Positions 36,259 through 45,946 of a stretch of DNA of 64,000 nt are shown piece after piece. Source of the stretch: Quercus robur (lineage: Eukaryota; Streptophyta; Magnoliopsida; Fagales; Fagaceae); NCBI RefSeq assembly GCF_932294415.1, contig NC_065537.1, forward strand, positions 5,436,349-5,500,348, in the 5' to 3' direction. Numbering within the stretch: position 1 is the stretch's first letter; every line of letters starts with the position of its first letter. The notes under the pieces are model-generated. The model had not been told where the DNA came from and made no database searches. It saw only the letters and a program-made list of their open reading frames with translations. The translations under genes were made by a program, and so were the position numbers.

Positions 36259-38885
36259 CTATTTTTTCAACTTAATTTGGAGCTTGGGAGATTGGTTGGT
36301 TGATTTATTTGCCTCTGAGGTAGTGACTCCCTCTTTGTCCTTATTAGCTCCCCCAGCTGGCATAATTGTGGAAGACAAATCCTGTTGAAAGCCTTGAAAG
36401 GCTACCTCTGCCTCAAAAGCTGTTGCAGTCTTGTCCAAAGAGGCTTCTGGAGGGGCATTAGTCTCTTTAGCTGGTTCTAGTTGGCCAGGAGGAGGAAGAT
36501 TTTGAGGCAAAACCTCCTGATTAGGATTAGTGGTTGAAGGAATGTCTTCAGTTTGACTGGATGGAGGAGCCAAGGTGCGGATTACTGTAGGGTAGAACAC
36601 ATTCTCTGCCTTCCTTAACTCGGATGAAGTCTCAACCGCATCTCGGTTAAGGGCTTCATCCCAAGTTTGAGCGCAGTAAATGCGGCACATCATTGGCACC
36701 TCTGCCCTTAGTGTCTCCTCCGTCTCAGCCACCCCGATTTCATAGCCTTTCTGTTCGGCCTCATTCATTGCCTGTTCGGCCTCGGCCTTTGCCCTCTTAG
36801 CTTCCTCCCTGGACTTTTCAGCTTGCTCCCTTAATTTTTGGGTTTCCTTTAGGTGCTTTTTAAGAACTGCCACTTGCTCCCGGGCAGCCTTCAATTCCTC
36901 ATTTGCTTCGCACAAACGCTTTCTCTGGTCCTCAGCTTGCTTTTGGAAGCCCTCTAAGGCCGAGTTAGTGCTTTTGCGAGCTTGCTCCTTAGCGGCTAAT
37001 TTCTTCTTCGCAGCCGCCAAGTCTTGCTCGGATATTGTCAAAGTTTGTACAGCCGACACTCGTTTCTTCCTTTCATCGTCTAGCTGATTGTAGCAGTTAT
37101 GGAGCATCTCATCCTGCTTAAAAGTGTTTTGGATAACCTAAAAGGAAGAAATTAACACTATAGTCAGTAAAAAGTACACATCAGTGAGTAATGATTACAA
37201 AAGGAAAAAGAAGAGAGTTAGCACTATACCATTCCCAAATATCTTTTATTGTTGAGGATTAGTTCATTCTTCCTTACATTCTTTATTTCGACCATGTCCT
37301 TTGGGAGCAACAAAGCCTTCTCTATAGCCGAGGCTATGTGGCACCCAACGCCACCGTTGAAGTCCCTAATAGATGCATCATCTCGTAGGGGCTCCCCACC
37401 GTGTATGGGTGCTGGCAACCATGCTTGTGGCTCAGGAGGTTGAATGTCAGAGCTCTCCTGGCCTCGCTAAATAGGGTGGCTAGTTTTCTGCTGCTTTGCA
37501 ACTTGCTGGGCATCCTCCTCGCGGGTCGGACGGGACTTTCCAGCATCCACCACATCCTTCCCTTTCTGCTCCCTGTGCCTTTTCAACTTAGCAGCATCAA
37601 CTCTGACTAGCTGGGGAGGTTGATGAGAAGGTTGATGAGGAGCAGGAGGAGAAGACCTAATGGGAAGAGAAGGAATCTGGGATTGCGTTGATTTTCCCGG
37701 CACATTCTTCCTAGGCTGATTCTCATTCAACTCCATTAGACTTCTTTGGGGTTTCCTTTGTATTCCCATCTCGTCAGAATCTTCCTCGGAGCGTATAGGT
37801 TGATCAAAAATCCCAAAGTCGTCCGAGGAATTTGAGAGTTCTACAACTTCTTCTTCTTCTTCCTCTTCTTATTCTTCTTCCTCTTTCTCTTCTACTTCCT
37901 CTTCCTTAAGGACAGGCTGGGATGAAGAGGCTCTTGTTGAGATGGCCGCCACAAAAAGGGGCTTAGTGCGGGAGGTATCCTTAGGAAGTGGAATACCTTC
38001 TGGAACGACGAACCCCTTGTAAGCAACGCTAATACGATGAAGCCGAGGATCGCGGGCTCTGATCATGCACTTCGGCGCTTGGAAAGCAAACGAGAGGGGA
38101 GTGTCTCTGAGGATTAAATGGGCTGCCCGAAGTTGGCCGTCAGCTTCGTTCACGTATATCTCGGCTTTCAATACCCTGTCCAAACTTGCTTTATTGACTA
38201 AACTAAGTTTGGGCTTGGTAAAACGTCTATCTGCGGAATCATTGAAATGAAATGAAGCGTCGTTAGAGATAAGAATACTGAGACTCAAAACAAAAAAAAA
38301 AGAAAGAAAGAAGAAAAGGGAAAATATGTATGTATAAACTGAACGTTACGAATCTATGACTGCATTCCCACCTGGTTCTCCTTCCTCCATAGGGCATGGC
38401 AGACCATCATGCCATTCCCCAGAAAAGATAAGGAAATCCTCCTTTAAGTACTTGTTTGAAGTGGGAAGGCACTGAATTAGCCACACCACGGGATACCTCG
38501 ACTTGAGATAATATCCCTGCCCCTTCAAATGGTGGAGGTTGTACACCCAATTCACATCATGATGGGTCAGGTTTAGGTCCATTCTCTCATTCAAGGCTTC
38601 TATACTTCCCAGGACCCTAAACATGTTTGGGGCACACTGAGTTGGGGATAACCTAAAGAACCTAAGGTAGTTCCTAGTAATCTTACCCATGGGAATGGTC
38701 ATCCCGCCTTCTATGAAGGCAATCATGGGAATAATCACCTCCTCGGTTCTTCTAGCACCAGCCCATTCCTCTTGGGCTGCATACCTCACACCCACTGTTG
38801 AAGGGATCCTATACTTAGTGCAGAAACTTCTCATACTTTCCTCGGACTCAACCAGACATCGAAACTTACCCTCCTTTTTCCCCAT
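36259..38885 (-). pseudogene. Extra antisense reading frame of the Tat element (fossil)
   Basis: It is read on the strand opposite to gag-pol. The start at 38885 gives MGKKEGKFRCLVES, then IPMIAFIEGGMTIPMG and a conserved block on NYLRFFRLSPTQCAPNMFRV. A middle segment is charged and P/K-rich, and a C-terminal segment (about 37107-36259) is a long A/E/K/Q coiled coil with heptad-like KLAAKEQARK...EEAKRAKAEAEQ. Spacers with splice-like borders separate the blocks, in line with introns reported for such frames. The frame at 3141-5440 is a related copy. Function is unknown; a structural or nucleic-acid-binding role can only be guessed. It is a fossil with at least one break. Confidence 0.75.
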
Positions 38886-39100
38886 TTTCCTAAAGGGTTT
38901 AGTAGAGAAATTAACGAGTTTAAGATGAAAGCTGTAAAGGTTTTGAGAAGACTTACAGGTTTGAAAGAGGGTCCTCGGACAAGATTTTAGTATTTGTAGA
39001 TGCCTAGGAAAACGACGAAAAAGGAGAAAGACAGGTTCAGTGTATGAGCTCTAGAATTATGTGATTGCTGAAGGTAAGAAAGAGAATTGATTTGAAAATT

Positions 39101-39109
39101 CCTTTATAG
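39101..39109 (-). promoter_or_regulatory. TATA box upstream of the antisense frame
   Basis: CTATAAAGG on the - strand lies 224 bp upstream of the ATG at 38885. It matches in place and context the TATA box at 2924-2932 in the other copy. Confidence 0.5.
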
Positions 39110-39348
39110 TCGTGCAGAAGTTATGAGCGGGAAAGTTCTCACTCGCAAAACGAGACAGACCCCCTACCGTTCTATTTACATCTTACAGTTGAACGAGGGA
39201 GACAAGGGCGTCGCCAAAATTTAATGCTGCCGCGCTCGGGACGCTGAAGCGTCAGGAGCATGCCCAAAACATAAAAGGATATGGGCTTGTGACATCAATA
39301 TCAATATTTTCTCCCGAGGAGTCGAAAAACAAGATTTTAAGGGGCTAT

Positions 39349-40115
39349 TGTGGGGACCGGTTAATCAATAAATATTAAAACCGTGTTAACTAGGCCTGTG
39401 GCCCATCCGAGGACGTTAAACCATCCGAGGAGACTCATATAAGATTATAAGGGAAGCCAAATGAAAAGAGGAGTAGATATCACATGAGATGGGTCCAGTA
39501 TGCGTCTGAGGACAAAATCCTTCTCGGCAGGACGTGTCCGAGGACGATTCGAACGCCATATTGTCACAAACACACTTCGAAGTTGCATTATCACAAAAGG
39601 TGAGACATGGGACCAAGGGTAAGAAAGAAAAGATAAATAAATATCTTTGACAACAGCTGCCTCCGCATTAATTGCCTTTCAACCAACTCTCTGGCCGCAT
39701 TAATGTAGAGGTGATACCTGAACAGTGATGAAGCAGCCTCACAGCTGTTGGTTGGAGGTTCTAGAAGGTGTTGGATGAGACAAGAAGGGATCCCCCAAAC
39801 CCAACCTACACGTGTGTGATGAAGATGACACCAGGAGGGCAGTATATAACAGGAAGAATGCACCAAAAAGAAGGATCAGAACTTCTAAACAAGTGACGCC
39901 TAGAGGAAAACCTTATGAAATAAAGAACTTAGCTTGTTTAAAGGAGAAATTGATCGTAATATTTGTGTTAATCCATCTAAAAACGTTAAATTTAATCGTT
40001 TTTCTTTTGAAGTTAATCTAATTCTTTTATATCCACGTTCTACAAATTTATTATTTGGGCCTTTAGCGTTCGAACCTAATACGAGTTTGAAATCGTTACA
40101 AATTGAGTCCTTACA
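39349..40115 (+). repeat. 3' LTR of the Tat element
   Basis: It starts TGTGGGGACC and ends GAGTCCTTACA, directly before the target duplication AATAG (40116-40120). Confidence 0.95.
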
Positions 40116-40120
40116 AATAG

Positions 40121-41140
40121 TATTTAAATTATATATATAAGAATTATATTATGCATTTTATTATGTATCTTTAAGTGTATCTATGTATATGCATAGAGTT
40201 ACAAGCTAATAATAATAATTAGAATCTCTATTAAAAAAAAAAAAAGTAATAATAAGAATAAGAATCTTATGCTGATTCACAGCAATGTATATCACCATTA
40301 GAAATACATGGCTACATGATCCATATACATATTCTCATGCTATAATTGCTCCCACACGCACACTACTAAAACCTCACATTCTTCAAGCAAAAACAGTGAT
40401 TCTTCACCACCACAGCACAAACACTTACTACACAGCATATACATTAATTCTTTACTTTTACATACATGGAATTCACTTTTTCTTTTTTCTTTTTTCTGCT
40501 GAATTATACATGGAATTCACTTACCCACACATGTTTCAGCACAAACTCAAACCCTGTGACTGTGTGTATATAATTATATATCAACAAAACACAACTGATT
40601 CATTCAAGACATCCAATGCCTTTTCATATGGACTCACACGTACAGAAACTCACTGAAAAAGCAATGGATTTAAAATCGTTTAATATAAATTAAACACACA
40701 CATACACATACTTATCAGACGCAGACTGTGGCAACTGGAACTCGATCAATCTAGGAATGTCAAGTTCCAAGCTCTTTTCTTACATCAGTTTTTAGCTTAT
40801 TAAGTCGAAAATTTTGGACGCTGTAGAAAATCCGACCTTTTTAGACCACTTTAAAGCTTAGGATGAAGCCGGGCCTTTTTAGACAAGCTTGGGTTTGCAA
40901 TTTTTGCTTTATTTTTTCAGGCCCAATCAGCATTCTAATATTATTATTATGTTCATTTAAACTTAAGTAAAATTCACCATCTTTTTTTATAGAACAACCC
41001 AAACAACAATCAAATCTTTGATTATATTTCTTTAAACAAAATCTAATTAAATTGATATGTTATTTCTATAAATTCTCTAATTTGAATTTTTATTTATTAA
41101 TATTTACTAATTAAATATGTATACTGGGAAATTCTACAAT
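40121..41140. other. AT-rich intergenic DNA, no gene
   Basis: An open frame at 40285-40656 (+) is low-complexity (Y/H/I-rich) with no known motif. Nothing else is recognised. Confidence 0.6.
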
Positions 41141-41164
41141 ATCTTTTGCTATCCCTTGTTATAA

Positions 41165-41640
41165 CAAGTCACCAAAAAATCACATTTGATGATTCTAAAT
41201 CTACACTAAGCAGTACAAACATCACATATAATCGTATCATATCACATTCGGTGCTTTGTTTATTTTTTAAGTCACATTTGATGGTTCTAACTTCTAACTT
41301 CACATTAGATAGTATCAACATTATATATAACTATATCATTATCATATTCGATGATTCCTTCTTCTTTTTTCAGTCACATTGGATGGTACAAACATTGCAT
41401 ATGATTGTACCATTGTCACATTTAGTTGTTTCCTTATTTATTTAGTCACAATGGATCACATTTGACAATAGAAACATTACATATGACCGTACTATTGCCA
41501 CATTTATTGGATCACTAATTAGTTACTTTGTCAGTACCAATTTCACATTTTGTGGTTTATTTATTTATAATCTCATTGGATGGTGCCATTGTAATATTGA
41601 TTAGTACTATCCAATGAGATTAAAATTTGATGTAGCTAAC
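41165..41640. repeat. Diverged tandem repeat, unit about 70-110 bp
   Basis: A unit with TCACATTTGATGGTNC, AACATNACATATGATCGTACCATT and a T-rich end (TTTATTTAGT) is repeated about four to five times with heavy divergence. The right end holds a hairpin: AATCTCATTGGATGGT near 41570 pairs with ACTATCCAATGAGATT near 41607. Confidence 0.7.
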
Positions 41641-41740
41641 AGTTAAAAAAAAAAAAAATTATGCCACTTAGTAGGTCAAGTATATTGCTACGTGACTTAA
41701 ACAAATATCTAAAAGTTTTGCATATACATACACAAAAAAT

Positions 41741-41887
41741 GTGGGTTCCAGTTAGCTCAATTGGTAAATCTTTTTGTCGTCAAATAGGAGATTAGGGTTT
41801 CAATCATTGCCTATAAGTGTCTTGGTTTGGTAATAGAAAGCAATTATCAGAAGCGGACACCATAAATTAAAACTGTCTTAAAAAAAA
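41741..41887 (+). mobile_element. tRNA-derived SINE with intact target duplication
   Basis: The 147-bp element shows A box TAGCTCAATTGG, B-box-like GGTTTCAATC, a unique body (GTCTTGGTTTGGTAATAG) and an A tail. It is flanked by the 12-bp repeat TACACAAAAAAT (41729-41740 and 41888-41899). Confidence 0.88.
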
Positions 41888-41899
41888 TACACAAAAAAT

Positions 41900-42670
41900 A
41901 AATTCCAACATTCCACCCTTTTACTAATTCAAACACATGCACTTGACACAAATTGGATAAAAAAATCACATTCACATCATCACATATTGAAAATAACGCA
42001 TAAGCTTAAAATTTCATACCCATACACCACATGCCTAAAATACCACATACCCCCGTAACACCTCTTGCAACAATATCATATTCTCAATCACACTTAACAA
42101 AATAGGTTTCATTTATTATGTTCCATTCTCAAAGTCATACACAATATAATATGCTCACAAAATCATACATACTTCATAAGATAATGGTGGCAGTAACGAG
42201 AGGACCAAACAATGGTTGTGGCGATGAAAAGACCAAATTGTGATTGCTTCGACAAGAGGAACAAATGGTTGATGCAACAATTGTTGCGGAGGTGAGAGGA
42301 AAAATTATGGTTTGTTGCGGCGGTTGTTGTGGCGACTAAATGGTTGATCTCTCTCTCAAATACTATGAAATCAATCTCTCAAATACTATGAAATCAAATG
42401 AGTCCAAGAAAGAGAGTAAAATTAGATTAATTAAATCGGTACAATTTAATTTTGTGTATTGGCATTAGATTTGTTATTGTTAGCCATGGTTAACAATGTT
42501 AGGCTGGGTCCCTTCAAAAACATTCGAGTAAGTGGTCTCAATGACTTAAATGACGTGTTATAAGCTCAAAAGTCCCAAATTTCATTCATCATGCTTGCGA
42601 TTCATGGGATTTTTGAGGAATTTCATTAGCAATGAACGAAATAATCTAACTAACGATTGGGATAACACTT

Positions 42671-42705
<35 letters not shown>

Positions 42706-42801
42706 GTATGTATATATAAACAATTAATGAAAAGTATAGGGTTTTAATTTGTCTCAAATATAAAATTGTAGGTTTTTTATTTTTTATTTATTTATAGAAT
42801 C
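41900..42801. other. Intergenic DNA, low complexity, no gene
   Basis: GGTTGTGGCGA-type phrases (42190-42345) hint at an old repeat. A 23-bp phrase starting TCTCTCAAATACTATG is doubled near 42350-42396. A (TA)n/(TATG)n microsatellite lies at about 42670-42718. Confidence 0.6.
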
Positions 42802-43487
42802 TGTGGGGCCAGAGAATTTGTGGCCCCGGTCCACTTTACATTAGGGCCCAAGGCCTGAGCCGAGGAGAACTATTGCCGAGGATGCATAATGAAAGTCCAA
42901 AAAAGGCCTAAGGATATGGCCGATGACGATCTTATGCTCGGCACTCCATAGAGTCCCTAAAGGAAAGGACGAGCCCAGTGCAGGAACAGGCAAAGTGAAA
43001 AAGCTGCCAATATTGCAATAAAGAACTCTGCGTTTGATAGGTCCATGCTCTTCACCATACTATTCAACTTTTACAACCACCCCCAACCACTCTAGGTATG
43101 GGCTGATAGGACAAGTCTCAACCCCAGAAAGTGGAGCTTACACATGGACATTGGAAGGAGGATAAAGGTTAGTATAAAAGGGAAAAAGAACCAATGGAAG
43201 AAGGGGGGTCTCCCAAACCACGAAGTCTTAGAAAAGGAGAATAATAAGAACACTAAGCTCCTTGGACAAGGTCTAAAGGCTGGAACCACTCATGCCGCAT
43301 CAGAAGAAGTTCTTGTTAAACGTGTCAGGTTCACCTTCATGTAAATTTCCATAGAAACCATGGCTAACCGCTGTTTGGTGATCAGGGCCAAGCCTTTCAA
43401 TCCCACGCTCTACAAATGATATTGTTTGGGCTTTTAAACGTACGAACCCAATATTATTTTGGGGTCGCTACAAATTGTGTCCTTACA
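42802..43487 (+). mobile_element. Solo LTR, Tat-related family
   Basis: It starts TGTGGGGCCAGAG and ends GTGTCCTTACA, 686 bp. A perfect 5-bp target duplication GAATC flanks it (42797-42801 and 43488-43492). No internal sequence is present, so it arose by recombination between LTRs. Confidence 0.95.
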
Positions 43488-43535
43488 GAATCTATTTTAG
43501 AGATAACCATGTACAGTGAATAAAAAAAAAATTGT

Positions 43536-43915
43536 GAAACAATTTTTGGAACAATTTTTGGAACAAAATTTCTTTACAAACTAATTTGGAGAGAAACTCT
43601 TCAAACTTCTTATATATCTTTTTTAGGTGTGAATTTTGAAAATCTAATCGTTGAATTCTATATTTTTTATGTTGTTAAATGCATATTAAATTTCGTTCAA
43701 ATAAGATGTTAAATACTATTCGATTAATAAAGTTATTTTTTATACACAATTTTAGATCACAAAAAATTAAAATTTTAACATTTCAAGCATGAAAAATATA
43801 ATAAAAACATTCAATCCAATGGTTAGATTTTCAAAATTTACAATCAATATAAAAAATATTTGATGCGTTTGAAGGGTTTCTCTCCAAAAATTTTGTTCCA
43901 ATTTTTGGTACATTT
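43536..43915. mobile_element. Foldback MITE with about 90-bp inverted arms
   Basis: The left arm (GGAACAAAATTTCTTTACAA, GGAGAGAAACTCTTCAAAC, AATTTTGAAAATCTAATCG) pairs with the reverse complement of the right arm (CAAAATTTTTGGAGAGAAAC, CCTTCAAACGCATC, TTTTGAAAATCTAACCA). It is AT-rich and non-coding. Its target duplication is not clear. Confidence 0.75.
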
Positions 43916-43949
43916 TATTTATTTTTATATTTTTTATTATTTTTTTTAT

Positions 43950-44075
43950 ACAAGATAGAATTTTTACTATAACCTAATCTAAGTGTATATGTGTATGAAA
44001 CTCCCTCTCAGAGACTTAAACCCCAACTTTTACCCTCTACAACTCACAAGCATTTATACTTATGGAGCGACTCAG
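43950..44075 (-). mobile_element. SINE, minus orientation (same family as 60251-60405)
   Basis: The reverse complement reads GAGTCGCTCCATAAGTATAA, then GTTTAAGTCTCTGAGAG, then ACACTTAGATTAGGTTATAG and ends ATCTTGTAT, matching the plus-strand SINE at 60251. Borders are approximate. Confidence 0.65.
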
Positions 44076-44114
44076 TTTTATTTTTTATTTAAAGCCAAAC
44101 CGGCAACCAATATA

Positions 44115-44156
<42 letters not shown>

Positions 44157-44289
44157 TTATTATCGCAATAGAAGATCCTTTCTATTTGTTCTTATTCCTG
44201 TCCTATATTTTTGTTCTAAACTTGAACAAATCCACCTTATGTTATGTGCATTGAAATAGTCTCACCCAAACAGTCTCCTGAATGAAAGG

Positions 44290-44298
44290 TATAAAAAA
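44290..44298 (+). promoter_or_regulatory. TATA box of STR1
   Basis: TATAAAAAA lies 171 bp upstream of the STR1 ATG, placing transcript start near 44320. Confidence 0.5.
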
Positions 44299-44445
44299 CA
44301 ATTTAATATTTATCAATACGAGACAACAGCAGTCTTGCAAACTAGCAGCTACTGTAGATGCTTCCCACACCAGTTTCACATCACACACAAGCTCTCACTG
44401 AAAACTGACTCCAAAAGTGTCCAAAAGCCACACTTTTTTACTCGC

Positions 44446-44460
44446 ATGGTCTCTGAATAG
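44446..44460 (+). CDS. Upstream ORF, 4 codons, abutting the STR1 start
   Basis: ATG GTC TCT GAA TAG encodes MVSE. The TAG stop (44458-44460) is immediately followed by the STR1 ATG at 44461. It is in the same frame as STR1. Whether it acts depends on the transcript starting upstream of 44446, which the TATA box position supports. Confidence 0.45.
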   Translation: MVSE

Positions 44461-45912
44461 ATGGCTTCGACCGTTCTAGCAAGGTCTCTCTTGACTCACC
44501 GTTTTATTCACTCTTCCTTCTCTCTCAGTACTCACAAGCCCAGACTTTTGTTTTCCCTATTCAAGGTAAGTATGGCCTTTTGTGTTGAAAATATTATCTG
44601 GGTTTGTTTTGAATGTCCAAAACATTGATGGGTTTTGGTTATTTTGGCCTAATTTGTGATTGTGTTTGTGTAATTCTTGTTCTAATGCTTGATTTGATCG
44701 GTTTTGCCATCTGGGTATTTCGTTTATATGGTCCTTTGTATATAAAGATTGAAACTTTCTTTAATGGGGCTTTGAATTTTGTTATTGGTGTTGAGTGTGA
44801 GAGATGGGGTTTTGCATTTATCAGTGCTTTTTACAGATCATGGGATTCATTGGTAAAAGTCGTGGACTTTGTTCTGAATTCTGATATAGTTTTCATTGTT
44901 GGTTTTTGTATGTGGTCTCTATTTTTGATCATGTGCTTCAATTTAAGTGGTATTGTTTAGTTTGTAGCAATTGTTTTTGTACTCTTGTATTCAAACAAAA
45001 CAGAAAAGGAACTGTTTTGGACTCTATGAGTGTGTTATTTTCTCTCTTTTTTCTGATTGTCGTTATGGTTGAAGCATCTGATATGGAGTTAGTTCAAAAT
45101 ATTTCAACCAGTGGTGTATGTTATGTACAAAATCTATGCACTGAAGCATTGACAGCTGTGTAGTTTTTTTGGTGTGCATTTAAAGCTTTTCCTGTACACA
45201 TTAATGTAGTGATATCATTACAAATCCTATAATGAAAAGTATTTTTTTCATGCTTTTGCTATATATCCCTTGGCTTAAACTGAATTAGGAAATCTTTAAA
45301 GTATTTTTGATCGTGGGATTTTTTAGCAATTATTTGTATAGATGTTGTATCTTCTAGCATATTTTCTTAAGATTTTAGTTGGATAATGAAAACCTATTTG
45401 TTTAAGTGTTCTTAGTGAGTTTAAGCTACCTCTCCAACTGTATTATTCTCTTTAAGACAAGATCATATGATATGTTATTCATGTTACTTGCAGAAGAGAC
45501 AGTTTCACTTTCAATCAAGTCCCTCTTATACAGCATATAAAGCATCTTCTCAGGTTCCTTGTGTTATGGCATCCTCAGTGGTTGGAAGAAGAGCTAAATT
45601 TTCAACACAAACTTTATCTACAAATGAGCCTGTTGTTTCTGTCGATTGGCTTCATGCTAACCTCAAGGAACCTGATCTCAAGGTACCTGCTTGGGCTTGT
45701 TCCTACTGCCCCTCTTTTCTTGGCTTTGGTTGAATATTGACAAAAACTGAATTTGGGAATTATGTAATACTTCGTTTTCTTTAATTTAGTCGTCTGTTTG
45801 AGAGTTCTTTTGCTTGATTTTACATTTCACATGTTCTTATTTATGTGTATGTAAGCACACATCCATTCCAGGCTTTCCAGCATATATGCTAGTGCATGCA
45901 GATACACAAGAA

Positions 45913-45946
<34 letters not shown>

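Larger units (their letters stand above)
28987..40115 (+). mobile_element. Tat-lineage Ty3/gypsy LTR retrotransposon, full length but decayed
   Basis: An 11.1-kb fossil with 5' LTR 28987-29755 and 3' LTR 39349-40115. The 5-bp target duplication AATAG is perfect (28982-28986 and 40116-40120). After the 5' LTR, TTGACGCCGTCTGTGG resembles the tRNA-Asp-type primer site used by this lineage. Order: gag, protease, reverse transcriptase, RNase H, a second archaeal-type RNase H, integrase, an 80-bp tandem array, and an extra frame in antisense. The polypurine tract TTTTAAGGGGCTATT abuts the 3' LTR. The two LTRs differ at about 55-60 of 768 positions by eye (near 7%), mostly transitions, which points to an insertion several million years old (rate-dependent). 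Coding parts carry roughly ten or more breaks, so it is inactive. Confidence 0.95.

Noticed and set aside
40285-40656. 123-codon frame (+)
   Set aside because: Low-complexity Y/H/I/T composition, no homologue recognised, no promoter or splice context.
41741-41770. Possible tRNA gene (A-box-like start)
   Set aside because: No acceptor-stem pairing follows, and the 12-bp target duplication plus A tail show a SINE.
44613-45163. Hydrophobic open frames of 85-115 codons (+)
   Set aside because: They lie in STR1 intron 1, are T-rich, and hydrophobicity follows from composition.
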